Part shown: one piece after another, positions 50,868 to 63,889 of the stretch | Numbering within the stretch: position 1 is the stretch's first letter | Layout: each line of letters starts with the position of its first letter | Assembly: GCA_964057225.1 (NCBI GenBank) | Contig: CAXKVF010000078.1 | Location: 62,001 to 126,000, forward strand | Direction of reading: 5' to 3' | Length of the DNA: 64,000 nt | From: Auanema rhodensis | Lineage: Eukaryota > Nematoda > Chromadorea > Rhabditida > Rhabditidae | Notes under the pieces: generated by a model | Database searches by the model: none | The model's input: the letters and a program-made list of their open reading frames with translations, nothing else | Told to the model about the DNA's origin: nothing | Program-made: the position numbers and the translations under genes

Positions 50868-53800
50868 TGAAAACCGCATCTCTTTATCTTTCACGTGAAG
50901 CGAGTTACATACCAAGTGCACATCACGTGTACATTTAATTAGCATAAATTAAAGTTCACGTAAATTTCAAAGTCATGGTTACCATGAACCAATATCAATA
51001 AAAATTTGTTTTTAGACTAATATGAACATGGGGAATCTAATTTTGAAAACCGCATCTCTTTATCTTTCACGTGAAGCGAGTTACATACCAAGTGCACATC
51101 ACGTGTACATTTAATTAGCATAAATTAAAGTTCACGTAAATTTCAAAGTCATGGTTACCATGAACCAATATCAATAAAAATTTGTTTTTAGACTAATATG
51201 GACATGGGGAATCTAATTTTGAAAACCGCATTTCTTTATCTTTCACGTGAAGCGTGTTACATACCAAGTGCACATCACGTGTACATTTAATTAGCATAAA
51301 TTAAAGTTCACGTAAATTTCAAAGTCATGGTTACCATGCACCAATATCAATAAAAATTTGTTTTCATACTAATATGGACATGGGGAATCTAATTTTGAAA
51401 ACCGCATCTCTTTATCTTTCACGTGAAGCGAGTTACATACCAAGTGCACATCACGTGTACATTTAATTAGCATAAATTAAAGTTCACGTAAATTTCAAAG
51501 TCATGGTTACCATGAACCAATATCAATAAAAATTTGTTTTTAGATTAATATGGACATGGGGAATCTAATTTTGAAAACCGCATCTCTTTATCTTTCACGT
51601 GAAGCGAGTTACATACCAAGTGCACATCACGTGTACATTTAATTAGCATAAATTAAAGTTCACGTAAATTTCAAAGTCATGGTTACCATGAACCAATATC
51701 AATAAAAATTTGTTTTTAGACTAATATGGACATGGGGAATCTAATTTTGAAAACCGCATCTCTTTATCTTTCACGTGAAGCGAGTTACATACCAAGTGCA
51801 CATCACGTGTACATTTAATTAGCATAAATTAAAGTTCACGTAAATTTCAAAGTCATGGTTACCATGAACCAATATCAATAAAAATTTGTTTTTAGACTAA
51901 TATGGACATGGGGAATCTAATTTTGAAAACCGCATCTCTTTATCTTTCACGTGAAGCGAGTTACATACCAAGTGCACATCACGTGTACATTTAATTAGCA
52001 TAAATTAAAGTTCACGTAAATTTCAAAGTCATGGTTACCATGAACCAATATCAATAAAAATTTGTTTTTAGACTAATATGGACATGGGGAATCTAATTTT
52101 GAAAACCGCATCTCTTTATCTTTCACGTGAAGCGAGTTACATACCAAGTGCACATCACGTGTACATTTAATTAGCATAAATTAAAGTTCACGTAAATTTC
52201 AAAGTCATGGTTACCATGCACCAATATCAATAAAAATTTGTTTTCAGACTAATATGGACATGGGGAATCTAATTTTGAAAACCGCATCTCTTTATCTTTC
52301 ACGTGAAGCGAGTTACATACCAAGTGCACATCACGTGTACATTTAATTAGCATAAATTAAAGTTCACGTAAATTTCAAAGTCATGGTTACCATGAACCAA
52401 TATCAATAAAAATTTGTTTTTAGACTAATATGGACATGGGGAATCTAATTTTGAAAACCGCATCTCTTTATCTTTCACGTGAAGCGAGTTACATACCAAG
52501 TGCACATCACGTGTACATTTAATTAGCATAAATTAAAGTTCACGTAAATTTCAAAGTCATGGTTACCATGAAGCAATATCAATAAAAATTTGTTTTTAGA
52601 CTAATATGGACATGGGGAATCTAATTTTGAAAACCGCATCTCTTTATCTTTCACGTGAAGCGAGTTACATACCAAGTGCACATCACGTGTACATTTAATT
52701 AGCATAAATTAAAGTTCACGTAAATTTCAAAGTCATGGTTACCATGAACCAATATCAATAAAAATTTGTTTTTAGACTAATATGGACATGGGGAATCTAA
52801 TTTTGAAAACCGCATCTCTTTATCTTTCACGTGAAGCGAGTTACATACCAAGTGCACATCACGTGTACATTTAATTAGCATAAATTAAAGTTCACGTAAA
52901 TTTCAAAGTCATGGTTACCATGAACCAATATCAATAAAAATTTGTTTTTAGACTAATATGGACATGGGGAATCTAATTTTGAAAACCGCATCTCTTTATC
53001 TTTCACGTGAAGCGAGTTACATACCAAGTGCACATCACGTGTACATTTAATTAGCATAAATTAAAGTTCACGTAAATTTCAAAGTCATGGTTACCATGAA
53101 CCAATATCAATAAAAATTTGTTTTTAGACTAATATGGACATGGGGAATCTAATTTTGAAAACCGCATCTCTTTATCTTTCACGTGAAGCGAGTTACATAC
53201 CAAGTGCACATCACGTGTACATTTAATTAGCATAAATTAAAGTTCACGTAAATTTCAAAGTCATGGTTACCATGAACCAATATCAATAAAAATTTGTTTT
53301 TAGACTAATATGGACATGGGGAATCTAATTTTGAAAACCGCATCTCTTTATCTTTCACGTGAAGCGAGTTACATACCAAGTGCACATCACGTGTACATTT
53401 AATTAGCATAAATTAAAGTTCACGTAAATTTCAAAGTCATGGTTACCATGAACCAATATCAATAAAAATTTGTTTTTAGACTAATATGGACATGGGGAAT
53501 CTAATTTTGAAAACCGCATCTCTTTATCTTTCACGTGAAGCGAGTTACATACCAAGTGCACATCACGTGTACATTTAATTAGCATAAATTAAAGTTCACG
53601 TAAATTTCAAAGTCATGGTTACCATGAAGCAATATCAATAAAAATTTGTTTTTAGACTAATATGGACATGGGGAATCTAATTTTGAAAACCGCATCTTTT
53701 TATCTTTCACGTGAAGCGAGTTACATACCAAGTGCACATCACGTGTACATTTAATTAGCATAAATTAAAGTTCACGTAAATTTCAAAGTCATGGTTACCA

Positions 53801-56800
53801 TGAAGCAATATCAATAAAAATTTGTTGTTAGACTAATATGGACATGGGGAATCTAATTTTGAAAACCGCATCTCTTTATCTTTCACGTGAAGCGAGTTAC
53901 ATACCAAGTGCACATCACGTGTACATTTAATTAGCATAAATTAAAGTTCACGTAAATTTCAAAGTCATGGTTACCATGAACCAATATCAATAAAAATTTG
54001 TTTTTAGACTAATATGGACATGGGGAATCTAATTTTGAAAACCGCATCTCTTTATCTTTCACGTGAAGCGAGTTACATACCAAGTGCACATCACGTGTAC
54101 ATTTAATTAGCATAAATTAAAGTTCACGTAAATTTCAAAGTCATGGTTACCATGAACCAATATCAATAAAAATTTGTTTTTAGACTAATATGGACATGGG
54201 GAATCTAATTTTGAAAACCGCATCTCTTTATCTTTCACGTGAAGCGAGTTACATACCAAGTGCACATCACGTGTACATTTAATTAGCATAAATTAAAGTT
54301 CACGTAAATTTCAAAGTCATGGTTACCATGAAGCAATATCAATAAAAATTTGTTGTTAGACTAATATGGACATGGGGAATCTAATTTTGAAAACCGCATC
54401 TCTTTATCTTTCACGTGAAGCGAGTTACATACCAAGTGCACATCACGTGTACATTTAATTAGCATAAATTAAAGTTCACGTAAATTTCAAAGTCATGGTT
54501 ACCATGAACCAATATCAATAAAAATTTGTTTTTAGACTAATATGGACATGGGGAATCTAATTTTGAAAACCGCATCTCTTTATCTTTCACGTGAAGCGAG
54601 TTACATACCAAGTGCACATCACGTGTACATTTAATTAGCATAAATTAAAGTTCACGTAAATTTCAAAGTCATGGTTACCATGCACCAATATCAATAAAAA
54701 TTTGTTTTTAGACTAATATGGACATGGGGAATCTAATTTTGAAAACCGCATTTCTTTATCTTTCACGTGAAGCGAGTTACATACCAAGTGCACATCACGT
54801 GTACATTTAATTAGCATAAATTAAAGTTCACGTAAATTTCAAAGTCATGGTTACCATGCACCAATATCAATAAAAATTTGTTTTTAGACTAATATGGACA
54901 TGGGGAATCTAATTTTGAAAACCGCATCTCTTTATCTTTCACGTGAAGCGAGTTACATACCAAGTGCACATCACGTGTACATTTAATTAGCATAAATTAA
55001 AGTTCACGTAAATTTCAAAGTCATGGTTACCATGAACCAATATCAATAAAAATTTGTTTTTAGACTAATATGGACATGGGGAATCTAATTTTGAAAACCG
55101 CATCTCTTTATCTTTCACGTGAAGCGAGTTACATACCAAGTGCACATCACGTGTACATTTAATTAGCATAAATTAAAGTTCACGTAAATTTCAAAGTCAT
55201 GGTTACCATGCACCAATATCAATAAAAATTTGTTTTTAGACTAATATGGACATGGGGAATCTAATTTTGAAAACCGCATCTCTTTATCTTTCACGTGAAG
55301 CGAGTTACATACCAAGTGCACATCACGTGTACATTCAATTAGCATAAATTAAAGTTCACGTAAATTTCAAAGTCATGGTTACCATGCACCAATATCAATA
55401 AAAATTTGTTTTTAGACTAATATGGACATGGGGAATCTAATTTTGAAAACCGCATCTCTTTATCTTTCACGTGAAGCGAGTTACATACCAAGTGCACATC
55501 ACGTGTACATTTAATTAGCATAAATTAATGTTCACGTAAATTTCAAAGTCATGGTTACCATGAACCAATATCAATAAAAATTTGTTTTTAGACTAATATG
55601 GACATGGGGCATCTAATTTTGAAAACCGCATCTCTTTATCTTTCACGTGAAGCGAGTTACATACCAAGTGCACATCACGTGTACATTTAATTAGCATAAA
55701 TTAAAGTTCACGTAAATTTCAAAGTCATGGTTACCATGAACCAATATCAATAAAAATTTGTTTTTAGACTAATATGGACATGGGGAATCTAATTTTGAAA
55801 ACCGCATCTCTTTATCTTTCACGTGAAGCGAGTTACATACCAAGTGCACATCACGTGTACATTTAATTAGCATAAATTAAAGTTCACGTAAATTTCAAAG
55901 TCATGGTTACCATGAACCAATATCAATAAAAATTTGTTTTTAGACTAATATGGACATGGGGAATCTAATTTTGAAAACCGCATCTCTTTATCTTTCACGT
56001 GAAGCGAGTTACATACCAAGTGCACATCACGTGTACATTTAATTAGCATAAATTAAAGTTCACGTAAATTTCAAAGTCATGGTTACCATGAACCAATATC
56101 AATAAAAATTTGTTTTTAGACTAATATGGACATGGGGAATCTAATTTTGAAAACCGCATCTCTTTATCTTTCACGTGAAGCGAGTTACATACCAAGTGCA
56201 CATCACGTGTACATTTAATTAGCATAAATTAAAGTTCACGTAAATTTCAAAGTCATGGTTACCATGAACCAATATCAATAAAAATTTGTTTTTAGACTAA
56301 TATGGACATGGGGAATCTAATTTTGAAAACCGCATCTCTTTATCTTTCACGTGAAGCGAGTTACATACCAAGTGCACATCACGTGTACATTTAATTAGCA
56401 TAAATTAAAGTTCACGTAAATTTCAAAGTCATGGTTACCATGAACCAATATCAATAAAAATTTGTTTTTAGACTAATATGGACATGGGGAATCTAATTTT
56501 GAAAACCGCATCTCTTTATCTTTCACGTGAAGCGAGTTACATACCAAGTGCACATCACGTGTACATTTAATTAGCATAAATTAAAGTTCACGTAAATTTC
56601 AAAGTCATGGTTACCATGAAGCAATATCAATAAAAATTTGTTTTTAGACTAATATGGACATGGGGAATCTAATTTTGAAAACCGCATCTCTTTATCTTTC
56701 ACGTGAAGCGAGTTACATACCAAGTGCACATCACGTGTACATTTAATTAGCATAAATTAAAGTTCACGTAAACTTCAAAGTCATGGTTACCATGAAGCAA

Positions 56801-57379
56801 TATCAATAAAAATTTGTTTTTAGACTAATATGGACATGGGGAATCTAATTTTGAAAACCGCATCTCTTTATCTTTCACGTGAAGCGAGTTACATACCAAG
56901 TGCACATCACGTGTACATTTAATTAGCATAAATTAAAGTTCACGTAAACTTCAAAGTCATGGTTACCATGAAGCAATATCAATAAAAATTTGTTTTTAGA
57001 CTAATATGGACATGGGGAATCTAATTTTGAAAACCGCATCTCTTTATCTTTCACGTGAAGCGAGTTACATACCAAGTGCACATCACGTGTACATTTAATT
57101 AGCATAAATTAAAGTTCACGTAAATTTCAAAGTCATGGTTACCATGAACCAATATCAATAAAAATTTGTTTTTAGACTAATATGGACATGGGGAATCTAA
57201 TTTTGAAAACCGCATCTCTTTATCTTTCACGTGAAGCGAGTTACATACCAAGTGCACATCACGTGTACATTTAATTAGCATAAATTAAAGTTCACGTAAA
57301 CTTCAAAGTCATGGTTACCATGAAGCAATATCAATAAAAATTTGTTTTTAGACTAATATGGACATGGGGAATCTAATTT
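50868..57379 (+). repeat. Near-consensus satellite region
   Basis: Monomers 290-326 are mostly consensus, with scattered C122G, A120C and private single changes. Local patterns are T144G+C122G at 53827 and 54355 (three monomers apart), neighbouring A120C copies at 54564, 54740, 55092 and 55268, five consensus monomers at 55620-56499, and a run of T98C+C122G at 56676, 56852 and 57204. No C101T, C41T, A47G or G165A marker was seen. Nothing other than satellite is visible. Confidence 0.8.
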
Positions 57380-57553
57380 TGAAAACCGCATCTCTTTATC
57401 TTTCACGTGAAGCGAGTTACATACCAAGTGCACATCACGTGTACATTTAATTAGCATAAATTAAAGTTCACGTAAACTTCAAAGTCATGGTTACCATGAA
57501 GCAATATCAATAAAATTTGTTTTTAGACTAATATGGACATGGGGAATCTAATT
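57380..57553 (+). repeat. 174 bp monomer with two one-base deletions
   Basis: One T98C+C122G monomer lacks an A in the A-tract (TAAAATTTG near 57514) and a T at its right end (TAATTTGAAAAC near 57553). It is the shortest complete unit in the window. It is the last of a run of T98C+C122G monomers and borders the T118C monomer at 57554. Confidence 0.8.
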
Positions 57554-60500
57554 TGAAAACCGCATCTCTTTATCTTTCACGTGAAGCGAGTTACATACCA
57601 AGTGCACATCACGTGTACATTTAATTAGCATAAATTAAAGTTCACGTAAATTTCAAAGTCATGGTTACCACGAACCAATATCAATAAAAATTTGTTTTTA
57701 GACTAATATGGACATGGGGAATCTAATTTTGAAAACCGCATCTCTTTATCTTTCACGTGAAGCGAGTTACATACCAAGTGCACATCACGTGTACATTTAA
57801 TTAGCATAAATTAAAGTTCACGTAAATTTCAAAGTCATGGTTACCATGAACCAATATCAATAAAAATTTGTTTTTAGACTAATATGGACATGGGGAATCT
57901 AATTTTGAAAACCGCATCTCTTTATCTTTCACGTGAAGCGAGTTACATACCAAGTGCACATCACGTGTACATTTAATTAGCATAAATTAAAGTTCACGTA
58001 AATTTCAAAGTCATGGTTACCATGCACCAATATCAATAAAAATTTGTTTTTAGACTAATATGGACATGGGGAATCTAATTTTGAAAACCGCATCTCTTTA
58101 TCTTTCACGTGAAGCGAGTTACATACCAAGTGCACATCACGTGTACATTTAATTAGCATAAATTAAAGTTCACGTAAATTTCAAAGTCATGGTTACCATG
58201 AACTAATATCAATAAAAATTTGTTTTTAGACTAATATGGACATGGGGAATCTAATTTTGAAAACCGCATCTCTTTATCTTTCACGTGAAGCGAGTTACAT
58301 ACCAAGTGCACATCACGTGTACATTTAATTAGCATAAATTAAAGTTCACGTAAATTTCAAAGTCATGGTTACCATGAACCAATATCAATAAAAATTTGTT
58401 TTTAGACTAATATGGACATGGGGAATCTAATTTTGAAAACCGCATCTCTTTATCTTTCACGTGAAGCGAGTTACATACCAAGTGCACATCACGTGTACAT
58501 TTAATTAGCATAAATTAAAGTTCACGTAAATTTCAAAGTCATGGTTACCATGAACCAATATCAATAAAAAATTGTTTTTAGACTAATATGGACATGGGGA
58601 ATCTAATTTTGAAAACCGCATCTCTTTATCTTTCACGTGAAGCGAGTTACATACCAAGTGCACATCACGTGTACATTTAATTAGCATAAATTAAAGTTCA
58701 CGTAAATTTCAAAGTCATGGTTACCATGAACCAATATCAATAAAAATTTGTTTTTAGACTAATATGGACATGGGGAATCTAATTTTGAAAACCGCATCTC
58801 TTTATCTTTCACGTGAAGCGAGTTACATACCAAGTGCACATCACGTGTACATTTAATTAGCATAAATTAAAGTTCACGTAAATTTCAAAGTCATGGTTAC
58901 CATGAACCAATATCAATAAAAATTTGTTTTTAGACTAATATGGACATGGGGAATCTAATTTTGAAAACCGCATCTCTTTATCTTTCACGTGAAGCGAGTT
59001 ACATACCAAGTGCACATCACGTGTACATTTAATTAGCATAAATTAAAGTTCACGTAAACTTCAAAGTCATGGTTACCATGAAGCAATATCAATAAAAATT
59101 TGTTTTTAGACTAATATGGACATGGGGAATCTAATTTTGAAAACCGCATCTCTTTATCTTTCACGTGAAGCGAGTTACATACCAAGTGCACATCACGTGT
59201 ACATTTAATTAGCATAAATTAAAGTTCACGTAAATTTCAAAGTCATGGTTACCATGAACCAATATCAATAAAAATTTGTTTTTAGACTAATATGGACATG
59301 GGGAATCTAATTTTGAAAACCGCATCTCTTTATCTTTCACGTGAAGCGAGTTACATACCAAGTGCACATCACGTGTACATTTAATTAGCATAAATTAAAG
59401 TTCACGTAAATTTCAAAGTCATGGTTACCACGAACCAATATCAATAAAAATTTGTTTTTAGACTAATATGGACATGGGGAATCTAATTTTGAAAACCGCA
59501 TCTCTTTATCTTTCACGTGAAGCGAGTTACATACCAAGTGCACATCACGTGTACATTTAATTAGCATAAATTAAAGTTCACGTAAATTTCAAAGTCATGG
59601 TTACCATGAACCAATATCAATAAAAATTTGTTTTTAGACTAATATGGACATGGGGAATCTAATTTTGAAAACCGCATCTCTTTATCTTTCACGTGAAGCG
59701 AGTTACATACCAAGTGCACATCACGTGTACATTTAATTAGCATAAATTAAAGTTCACGTAAATTTCAAAGTCATGGTTACCATGAACCAATATCAATAAA
59801 AATTTGTTTTTAGACTAATATGGACATGGGGAATCTAATTTTGAAAACCGCATCTCTTTATCTTTCACGTGAAGCGAGTTACATACCAAGTGCACATCAC
59901 GTGTACATTTAATTAGCATAAATTAAAGTTCACGTAAATTTCAAAGTCATGGTTACCATGAACCAATATCAATAAAAATTTGTTTTTAGACTAATATGGA
60001 CATGGGGAATCTAATTTTGAAAACCGCATTTCTTTATCTTTCACGTGAAGCGAGTTACATACCAAGTGCACATCACGTGTACATTTAATTAGCATAAATT
60101 AAAGTTCACGTAAATTTCAAAGTCATGGTTACCATGCACCAATATCAATAAAAATTTGTTTTTAGACTAATATGGACATGGGGAATCTAATTTTGAAAAC
60201 CGCATCTCTTTATCTTTCACGTGAAGCGAGTTACATACCAAGTGCACATCACGTGTACATTTAATTAGCATAAATTAAAGTTCACGTAAATTTCAAAGTC
60301 ATGGTTACCATGAACCAATATCAATAAAAATTTGTTTTTAGACTAATATGGACATGGGGAATCTAATTTTGAAAACCGCATCTCTTTATCTTTCACGTGA
60401 AGCGAGTTACATACCAAGTGCACATCACGTGTACATTTAATTAGCATAAATTAAAGTTCACGTAAATTTCAAAGTCATGGTTACCACGAACCAATATCAA

Positions 60501-63500
60501 TAAAAATTTGTTTTTAGACTAATATGGACATGGGGAATCTAATTTTGAAAACCGCATCTCTTTATCTTTCACGTGAAGCGAGTTACATACCAAGTGCACA
60601 TCACGTGTACATTTAATTAGCATAAATTAAAGTTCACGTAAATTTCAAAGTCATGGTTACCATGAACCAATATCAATAAAAATTTGTTTTTAGACTAATA
60701 TGGACATGGGGAATCTAATTTTGAAAACCGCATCTCTTTATCTTTCACGTGAAGCGAGTTACATACCAAGTGCACATCACGTGTACATTTAATTAGCATA
60801 AATTAAAGTTCACGTAAATTTCAAAGTCATGGTTACCATGAACCAATATCAATAAAAATTTGTTTTTAGACTAATATGGACATGGGGAATCTAATTTTGA
60901 AAACCGCATCTCTTTATCTTTCACGTGAAGCGAGTTACATACCAAGTGCACATCACGTGTACATTTAATTAGCATAAATTAAAGTTCACGTAAATTTCAA
61001 AGTCATGGTTACCATGCACCAATATCAATAAAAATTTGTTTTTAGACTAATATGGACATGGGGAATCTAATTTTGAAAACCGCATCTCTTTATCTTTCAC
61101 GTGAAGCGAGTTACATACCAAGTGCACATCACGTGTACATTTAATTAGCATAAATTAAAGTTCACGTAAATTTCAAAGTCATGGTTACCATGAACCAATA
61201 TCAATAAAAATTTGTTTTTAGACTAATATGGACATGGGGAATCTAATTTTGAAAACCGCATCTCTTTATCTTTCACGTGAAGCGAGTTACATACCAAGTG
61301 CACATCACGTGTACATTTAATTAGCATAAATTAAAGTTCACGTAAATTTCAAAGTCATGGTTACCATGAAGCAATATCAATAAAAATTGGTTTTTAGACT
61401 AATATGGACATGGGGAATCTAATTTTGAAAACCGCATCTCTTTATCTTTCACGTGAAGCGAGTTACATACCAAGTGCACATCACGTGTACATTTAATTAG
61501 CATAAATTAAAGTTCACGTAAATTTCAAAGTCATGGTTACCATGAACCAATATCAATAAAAATTTGTTTTTAGACTAATATGGACATGGGGAATCTAATT
61601 TTGAAAACCGCATCTCTTTATCTTTCACGTGAAGCGAGTTACATACCAAGTGCACATCACGTGTACATTTAATTAGCATAAATTAAAGTTCACGTAAATT
61701 TCAAAGTCATGGTTACCATGCACCAATATCAATAAAAATTTGTTTTTAGACTAATATGGACATGGGGAATCTAATTTTGAAAACCGCATCTCTTTATCTT
61801 TCACGTGAAGCGAGTTACATACCAAGTGCACATCACGTGTACATTTAATTAGCATAAATTAAAGTTCACGTAAATTTCAAAGTCATGGTTACCATGAACC
61901 AATATCAATAAAAATTTGTTTTTAGACTAATATGGACATGGGGAATCTAATTTTGAAAACCGCATCTCTTTATCTTTCACGTGAAGCGAGTTACATACCA
62001 AGTGCACATCACGTGTACATTTAATTAGCATAAATTAAAGTTCACGTAAATTTCAAAGTCATGGTTACCATGCACCAATATCAATAAAAATTTGTTTTTA
62101 GACTAATATGGACATGGGGAATCTAATTTTGAAAACCGCATCTCTTTATCTTTCACGTGAAGCGAGTTACATACCAAGTGCACATCACGTGTACATTTAA
62201 TTAGCATAAATTAAAGTTCACGTAAATTTCAAAGTCATGGTTACCATGAACCAATATCAATAAAAATTTGTTTTTAGACTAATATGGACATGGGGAATCT
62301 AATTTTGAAAACCGCATCTCTTTATCTTTCACGTGAAGCGAGTTACATACCAAGTGCACATCACGTGTACATTTAATTAGCATAAATTAAAGTTCACGTA
62401 AATTTCAAAGTCATGGTTACCATGAACCAATATCAATAAAAATTCGTTTTTAGACTAATATGGACATGGGGAATCTAATTTTGAAAACCGCATTTCTTTA
62501 TCTTTCACGTGAAGCGAGTTACATACCAAGTGCACATCACGTGTACATTTAATTAGCATAAATTAAAGTTCACGTAAATTTCAAAGTCATGGTTACCATG
62601 AACCAATATCAATAAAAATTTGTTTTTAGACTAATATGGACATGGGGAATCTAATTTTGAAAACCGCATCTCTTTATCTTTCACGTGAAGCGAGTTACAT
62701 ACCAAGTGCACATCACGTGTACATTTAATTAGCATAAATTAAAGTTCACGTAAAATTCAAAGTCATGGTTACCATGCACCAATATCAATAAAAATTTGTT
62801 TTTAGACTAATATGGACATGGGGAATCTAATTTTGAAAACCGCATCTCTTTATCTTTCACGTGAAGCGAGTTACATACCAAGTGCACATCACGTGTACAT
62901 TTAATTAGCATAAATTAAAGTTCACGTAAATTTCAAAGTCATGGTTACCATGAACCAATATCAATAAAAATTTGTTTTTAGACTAATATGGACATGGGGA
63001 ATCTAATTTTGAAAACCGCATCTCTTTATCTTTCACGTGAAGCGAGTTACATACCAAGTGCACATCACGTGTACATTTAATTAGCATAAATTAAAGTTCA
63101 CGTAAATTTCAAAGTCATGGTTACCATGAAGCAATATCAATAAAAATTTGTTTTTAGACTAATATGGACATGGGGAATCTAATTTTGAAAACCGCATCTC
63201 TTTATCTTTCACGTGAAGCGAGTTACATACCAAGTGCACATCACGTGTACATTTAATTAGCATAAATTAAAGTTCACGTAAATTTCAAAGTCATGGTTAC
63301 CATGAACCAATATCAATAAAAATTTGTTTTTAGACTAATATGGACATGGGGAATCTAATTTTGAAAACCGCATCTCTTTATCTTTCACGTGAAGCGAGTT
63401 ACATACCAAGTGCACATCACGTGTACATTTAATTAGCATAAATTAAAGTTCACGTAAATTTCAAAGTCATGGTTACCATGAACCAATATCAATAAAAATT

Positions 63501-63537
63501 CGTTTTTAGACTAATATGGACATGGGGAATCTAATTT
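57554..63537 (+). repeat. Satellite region with T118C and T140C markers
   Basis: Monomers 328-361. T118C (ACCACGAACC) at 57671, 59431 and 60487 is spaced by ten and six monomers and creates a new CpG in each. T140C (AATTCGTTT) at 62445 and 63501 is six monomers apart, each time followed by a C13T monomer. C123T occurs once (monomer at 58082) without G165A, unlike its strict pairing in the first 22 kb. A120C monomers recur at 57906, 60018, 60898, 61602, 61954 and 62658. Confidence 0.8.
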
Positions 63538-63889
63538 TGAAAACCGCATTTCTTTATCTTTCACGTGAAGCGAGTTACATACCAAGTGCACATCACGTGT
63601 ACATTTAATTAGCATAAATTAAAGTTCACGTAAATTTCAAAGTCATGGTTACCATGCACCAATAACAATAAAAATTTGTTTTTAGACTGATATGGACATG
63701 GGGAATCTAATTTTGAAAACCGCATCTCTTTATCTTTCACGTGAAGCGAGTTACATACCAAGTGCACATCACGTGTACATTTAATTAGCATAAATTAAAG
63801 TTCACGTAAATTTCAAAGTCATGGTTACCATGCACCAATAACAATAAAAATTTGTTTTTAGACTGATATGGACATGGGGAATCTAATTT
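63538..63889 (+). repeat. Two divergent adjacent monomers with T128A+A152G
   Basis: Both monomers have A120C, AATAACAAT (T128A) and GACTGATATGG (A152G), a combination not seen elsewhere in the window. The first also has C13T. A152G turns a minus-strand TAG into CAG and so opens a 60-codon frame in each; I regard those frames as accidental. This may be the start of another subfamily beyond the window. Confidence 0.8.

Noticed and set aside
63609-63791. 60-codon minus-strand open reading frame
   Set aside because: It runs across the boundary of two satellite monomers, starts and ends in the same AT-rich dyad, and exists only because A152G turns a TAG into CAG. There is no coding signature and the same frame is closed in other monomers.
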